Made by a program: the position numbers and the translations under genes. A DNA stretch of 64,000 nt from Epilithonimonas mollis (lineage in GTDB: Bacteria > Bacteroidota > Bacteroidia > Flavobacteriales > Weeksellaceae): contig NZ_FRAM01000004.1 in assembly GCF_900142325.1 (NCBI RefSeq), positions 124,001 through 188,000 on the forward strand. The letters are read 5' to 3'. Shown here piece after piece: positions 61,587-64,000 of this stretch; the first letter of the stretch is position 1; every line of letters starts with the position of its first letter. Under the pieces are notes generated by a model, which ran no database searches, was not told where the DNA came from, and saw only the letters and a list, made by a program, of their open reading frames with translations.

Positions 61587-62684
61587 CTATATAAAATAAT
61601 TAACAGGATTTGTTTTTATTGTCGTTTTAGCGATGGCAAAGGTAGTAAATTTTTCGGACAAAATTTCAAATAATTGTTGAACCACAAATTGTTCCGACTC
61701 AAAATGTCCAATGTCACAAATCAGCATTTTTTCTTCTCCTGAAAAGAAATCATGATACTTGACATCTCCCGTGAGGTATGCATCACATTTTACCGCTAAA
61801 GCCGCTTTGATACCACTGGCTCCGCTTCCGCCCAAAACACCTACTCTCTTAATTTTTTTCTGGGTTAAAGGATTGTGTCTGATGACATTAATATTAAATT
61901 TTTCTTTTACAAATGTTAGAAACCCGGTTTCATCCATCTCCGTTTCCAAATCTCCAAATCTTCCCAAACCTGTATATTGATTATCATTATCGAGAGCAAT
62001 CAATTGATAAGCCACTTCCTCATACGGATGATTCTGCTGCATTGCAAAGAGAATTTGGTTTTTTTTATAATCTTCAAAAATCACAGAAAGCAAAACTTCT
62101 TTTGCATTTTCTCTTTCATTTTGATTTCCAACAACCGGATTTGAACCTTCCAAAGCTCGGAAAGTTCCGTTTCCATCGATCGAAAAACTGCATTCATCAT
62201 AGAAACCAATATTTCCAGCTCCAGCTTCAAACATAGCATTTTTCAAATTCTCAGCAGCATCAACAGGAACATAAACCTCCAGTTTTTTTAATTGATTTTG
62301 TTTAGGCAACAGGATTTTTTGATCCTTTACACCCAGAATTTCGCATATCTTAAAATTAACCCCAAAATAATCATTATCAAATGCTGTATGAATCGCATAG
62401 ATTGCAATTTTATTTTCTAAAGCTTTCAGAACCGCTTTCTCAACATAATTCTTTCCCGTGATTGATTTTAAACCTGAAAAAATAATCGGATGAAAACAAA
62501 GAACCAGATTAAAATCCTTTTTGATCGCTTCATCTATAACGGATTCCAAAGCATCGTGCGCAATCAGGATACCGGAAATTTCCCGATCGGGATTTCCACA
62601 AAGTAATCCAACATTATCAAAATCTTCAGCTTGTCTTGCTGGGATTATTTGCTCAAAATCTTTAATAAACTCTTTGATTTTCAT
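61587..62684 (-). CDS. Nif3-like dinuclear metal-centre protein (NGG1-interacting family)
   Basis: A 365-residue protein in the two-lobed form with an inserted PII/CutA-like domain (about 130-230). Metal ligands include the His pair in LCFHPIIFSG (about 64-68), the Asp in IHTAFDND and C-terminal DIGHFESEQ. Conserved and often linked to GTP cyclohydrolase-like activity, but the cellular role is not settled. It is followed in the same direction by the zinc-ribbon-family gene. Confidence 0.92.
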   Translation of the reverse strand: MKIKEFIKDFEQIIPARQAEDFDNVGLLCGNPDREISGILIAHDALESVIDEAIKKDFNLVLCFHPIIFSGLKSITGKNYVEKAVLKALENKIAIYAIHTAFDNDYFGVNFKICEILGVKDQKILLPKQNQLKKLEVYVPVDAAENLKNAMFEAGAGNIGFYDECSFSIDGNGTFRALEGSNPVVGNQNERENAKEVLLSVIFEDYKKNQILFAMQQNHPYEEVAYQLIALDNDNQYTGLGRFGDLETEMDETGFLTFVKEKFNINVIRHNPLTQKKIKRVGVLGGSGASGIKAALAVKCDAYLTGDVKYHDFFSGEEKMLICDIGHFESEQFVVQQLFEILSEKFTTFAIAKTTIKTNPVNYFI

Positions 62685-62698
62685 TTGAATTAATATTT

Positions 62699-63151
62699 TT
62701 ATCTGATAAACAACCGGTCATCAAAAGTAAACTTTTCTATCTTCTTTATTTTTATTCCAGAAAAATCCTGGTGTCTCGGATTAATGATATAATTAAACTC
62801 GCCCTGAACAGCAGCAGAAGGAATCTTCAAAATGAGAAATTTTCTTTCTTTAAGAAATCTGTCTCCGATTTTCTGAGTATCGTGAATATGAGGAAAACTG
62901 TTCCAATCCTTCGGAAGGCGTTTTGGTTCCAGAAAATCAATATCCGGAATCTCAATATGAGTCAAACGATAATCCTTTGGCAAAATCCCTAAAGGAATAT
63001 GAACCGCAATCTCTGCCACACAAAGCGCAATAGACTGAGCCGTATAAAGTGCTGCATTTCCTTTGCTGTTCCATCTTCCGCCAGCTATCTCTGCACCTTT
63101 CCCGCTAAGATCATCCGCATAGATCTCCTTGCTGAGCCTGTAAACGATCAT
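62699..63151 (-). CDS. RES-domain toxin of a second RES-Xre module
   Basis: A 150-residue RES protein with VYRLS, GGRWNSKG, the Glu in VAEIAVH, and KIPSAAVQGEF carrying the Ser. It is only distantly similar to the toxin at 47278-47745. It lies 5 bases after its antitoxin gene and 14 bases before the Nif3-like gene. Confidence 0.87.
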   Translation of the reverse strand: MIVYRLSKEIYADDLSGKGAEIAGGRWNSKGNAALYTAQSIALCVAEIAVHIPLGILPKDYRLTHIEIPDIDFLEPKRLPKDWNSFPHIHDTQKIGDRFLKERKFLILKIPSAAVQGEFNYIINPRHQDFSGIKIKKIEKFTFDDRLFIR

Positions 63152-63156
63152 TGGGA

Positions 63157-63615
63157 TTATGCTAAAATGCCGTGTTCTATCCGCGTAAGCTCATCCATAA
63201 GAAGAGAAATTCCAAAGCTGCTGCCCAGTAAATCCTGGGGTTTTGTTCTTCCCAATGCCATATTCTCCGTCTGCAACCAAATCAAAAAACCATCGGCCGA
63301 ACCAAAAACTTCTTCTCCTCTTTTGTAAAGGATTTCTATCTGCAGGATTTTTTCGGACTGTAGCGTATCAAAAGATTTCTCTTCTTTTTGGTAACGGGAC
63401 AAAGTCTTTGCGGAAATATGAAGAAAATCCGCCCACTCCTGCATTGTAAAAGGGAATTTTTTTGTAATATTATCGAATATCTTGAAGGATATCCCATGCT
63501 TTGCAATATCCATTAGTCGAAACAATCCTGCATCATCAAAGTTTTGATAACCATAGGCTGCTATAGGCTCATTAACTATATCCGAATGTGCTTTGGAAGG
63601 TGCGTATTTTTTCAT
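63157..63615 (-). CDS. Xre/MbcA/ParS-type antitoxin of the second RES-Xre module
   Basis: A 152-residue protein with an Xre-like N-terminal domain (about 45-85, MQEWADFLHISAKTLSRYQKEE split as residues 58-79) and a DUF2384-like C-terminal domain (EILYKRGEEVFGSADGFLIWL), ending LTRIEHGILA. Same layout as the antitoxin at 47748. Confidence 0.87.
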   Translation of the reverse strand: MKKYAPSKAHSDIVNEPIAAYGYQNFDDAGLFRLMDIAKHGISFKIFDNITKKFPFTMQEWADFLHISAKTLSRYQKEEKSFDTLQSEKILQIEILYKRGEEVFGSADGFLIWLQTENMALGRTKPQDLLGSSFGISLLMDELTRIEHGILA

Positions 63616-63734
63616 TTGTAATTTTTTCTTCTACAAATATAAGACTTTTGTCTACAAAATAAAGACTTTTGTCTCGTTTTTTATTGTTTTTTGATTTAAT
63701 TCTTTTGACTATCTTCATTTAATATTTTTAATCA

Positions 63735-64000
63735 ATGAAAGTAAAACCAGAATTTGATCTTATTCCAGAAGATGGCTGGCGAAAAAAAATTTACGAAACC
63801 GTTTATTTATCGGATACTAAAGCTGGTAAGATATTCGATATAAGCCTGCTGATATTAATTATTTTCAGTACCGTTCTGCTGATGGTAGAAACCATACCCA
63901 TCATCAAATTACAATATTATAAAGAATTCTACTACGCCGAATTTTATATTACAATAATATTTACGATAGAATATATTCTGAGGATAATCTGCATCAAAGA
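63735..64000 (+). CDS. ion channel or transporter (voltage-gated potassium channel type), cut by the window end
   Basis: The first 88 residues are present: MKVKPEFDLIPEDGW start, one amphipathic helix, a membrane span (about 37-55, ISLLILIIFSTVLLMVET) and a second starting near 72 (FYITIIFTIEYILRIICIK). The FTIEYILRI motif is typical of S2 of Kv-like channels with a voltage-sensor-type fold. Start at 63735 with a 119-base divergent spacer before it. Rest lies beyond the window. Confidence 0.75.
   Translation, partial: MKVKPEFDLIPEDGWRKKIYETVYLSDTKAGKIFDISLLILIIFSTVLLMVETIPIIKLQYYKEFYYAEFYITIIFTIEYILRIICIK

Overview
The window looks like chromosome from a flavobacterium of the Chryseobacterium type (Bacteroidota, Weeksellaceae). 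Support comes from the SusC/SusD outer-membrane pair, Bacteroidota-style -7 promoter elements (TAnnTTTG), the atpD-atpC pair apart from the other ATP synthase genes, the menA/menB neighbourhood and AT-rich spacers. Protein families were assigned by reading motifs, not by database search.

1-15.1 kb: the 3' part of polA, small housekeeping genes, and a polysaccharide utilisation locus. The locus has a Nudix-fold regulator with a ruined catalytic box, an MFS transporter, SusC, SusD, a surface lipoprotein, a GH30 glycosidase and a GH16 laminarinase-like enzyme, and probably targets beta-1,3/1,6-glucan. A GH3 beta-glucosidase gene 30 kb away has the same inverted repeat (TCTCA-N3-TGAGA) upstream as susC, which suggests one regulon.

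15.2-23.8 kb: the most interesting part. An element of about 8.58 kb is bounded by two dif-like XerCD sites and has no recombinase of its own. It encodes an HUH rolling-circle replication protein, a beta-rich candidate capsid protein, several small membrane or virion-like proteins, a lysozyme-like protein and two opposed genes for secreted proteins. It has no Zot/pI ATPase, terminase, portal or tail genes. The best reading is a temperate, tailless ssDNA phage resembling the Finnlakeviridae (FLiP) in size and inventory, integrated at the chromosomal dif site. The host arm of dif at the right end equals the E. coli XerD arm, and host gene orientation flips there (9 of 12 genes on + to the left, 33 of 40 on - to the right), so the window spans the replication terminus.

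23.8-37 kb: an M14 peptidase, a TerC-type membrane protein and an XRE regulator, with six TTACA-N2-TGTAA sites spread over their upstream regions. Then tRNA-Arg(CCU), a six-gene signalling cluster (two large histidine kinases, two response regulators, CheR, CheB) and a radical SAM protein.

37-42 kb: a frameshifted FKBP gene, a gene of unknown function, an array of five degenerate 41-bp repeats ahead of a solitary ParA-like ATPase gene, and atpC-atpD.

42-64 kb: mostly housekeeping genes on the minus strand: ribF, the GH3 enzyme, kdsB, an aminotransferase, a phosphohexomutase, a glycosyltransferase, the SRP RNA, menA, menB, a zinc-ribbon-family protein without its cysteines, a Nif3-like protein and the start of an ion channel. 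Two RES-Xre toxin-antitoxin modules each sit immediately upstream of a housekeeping gene.
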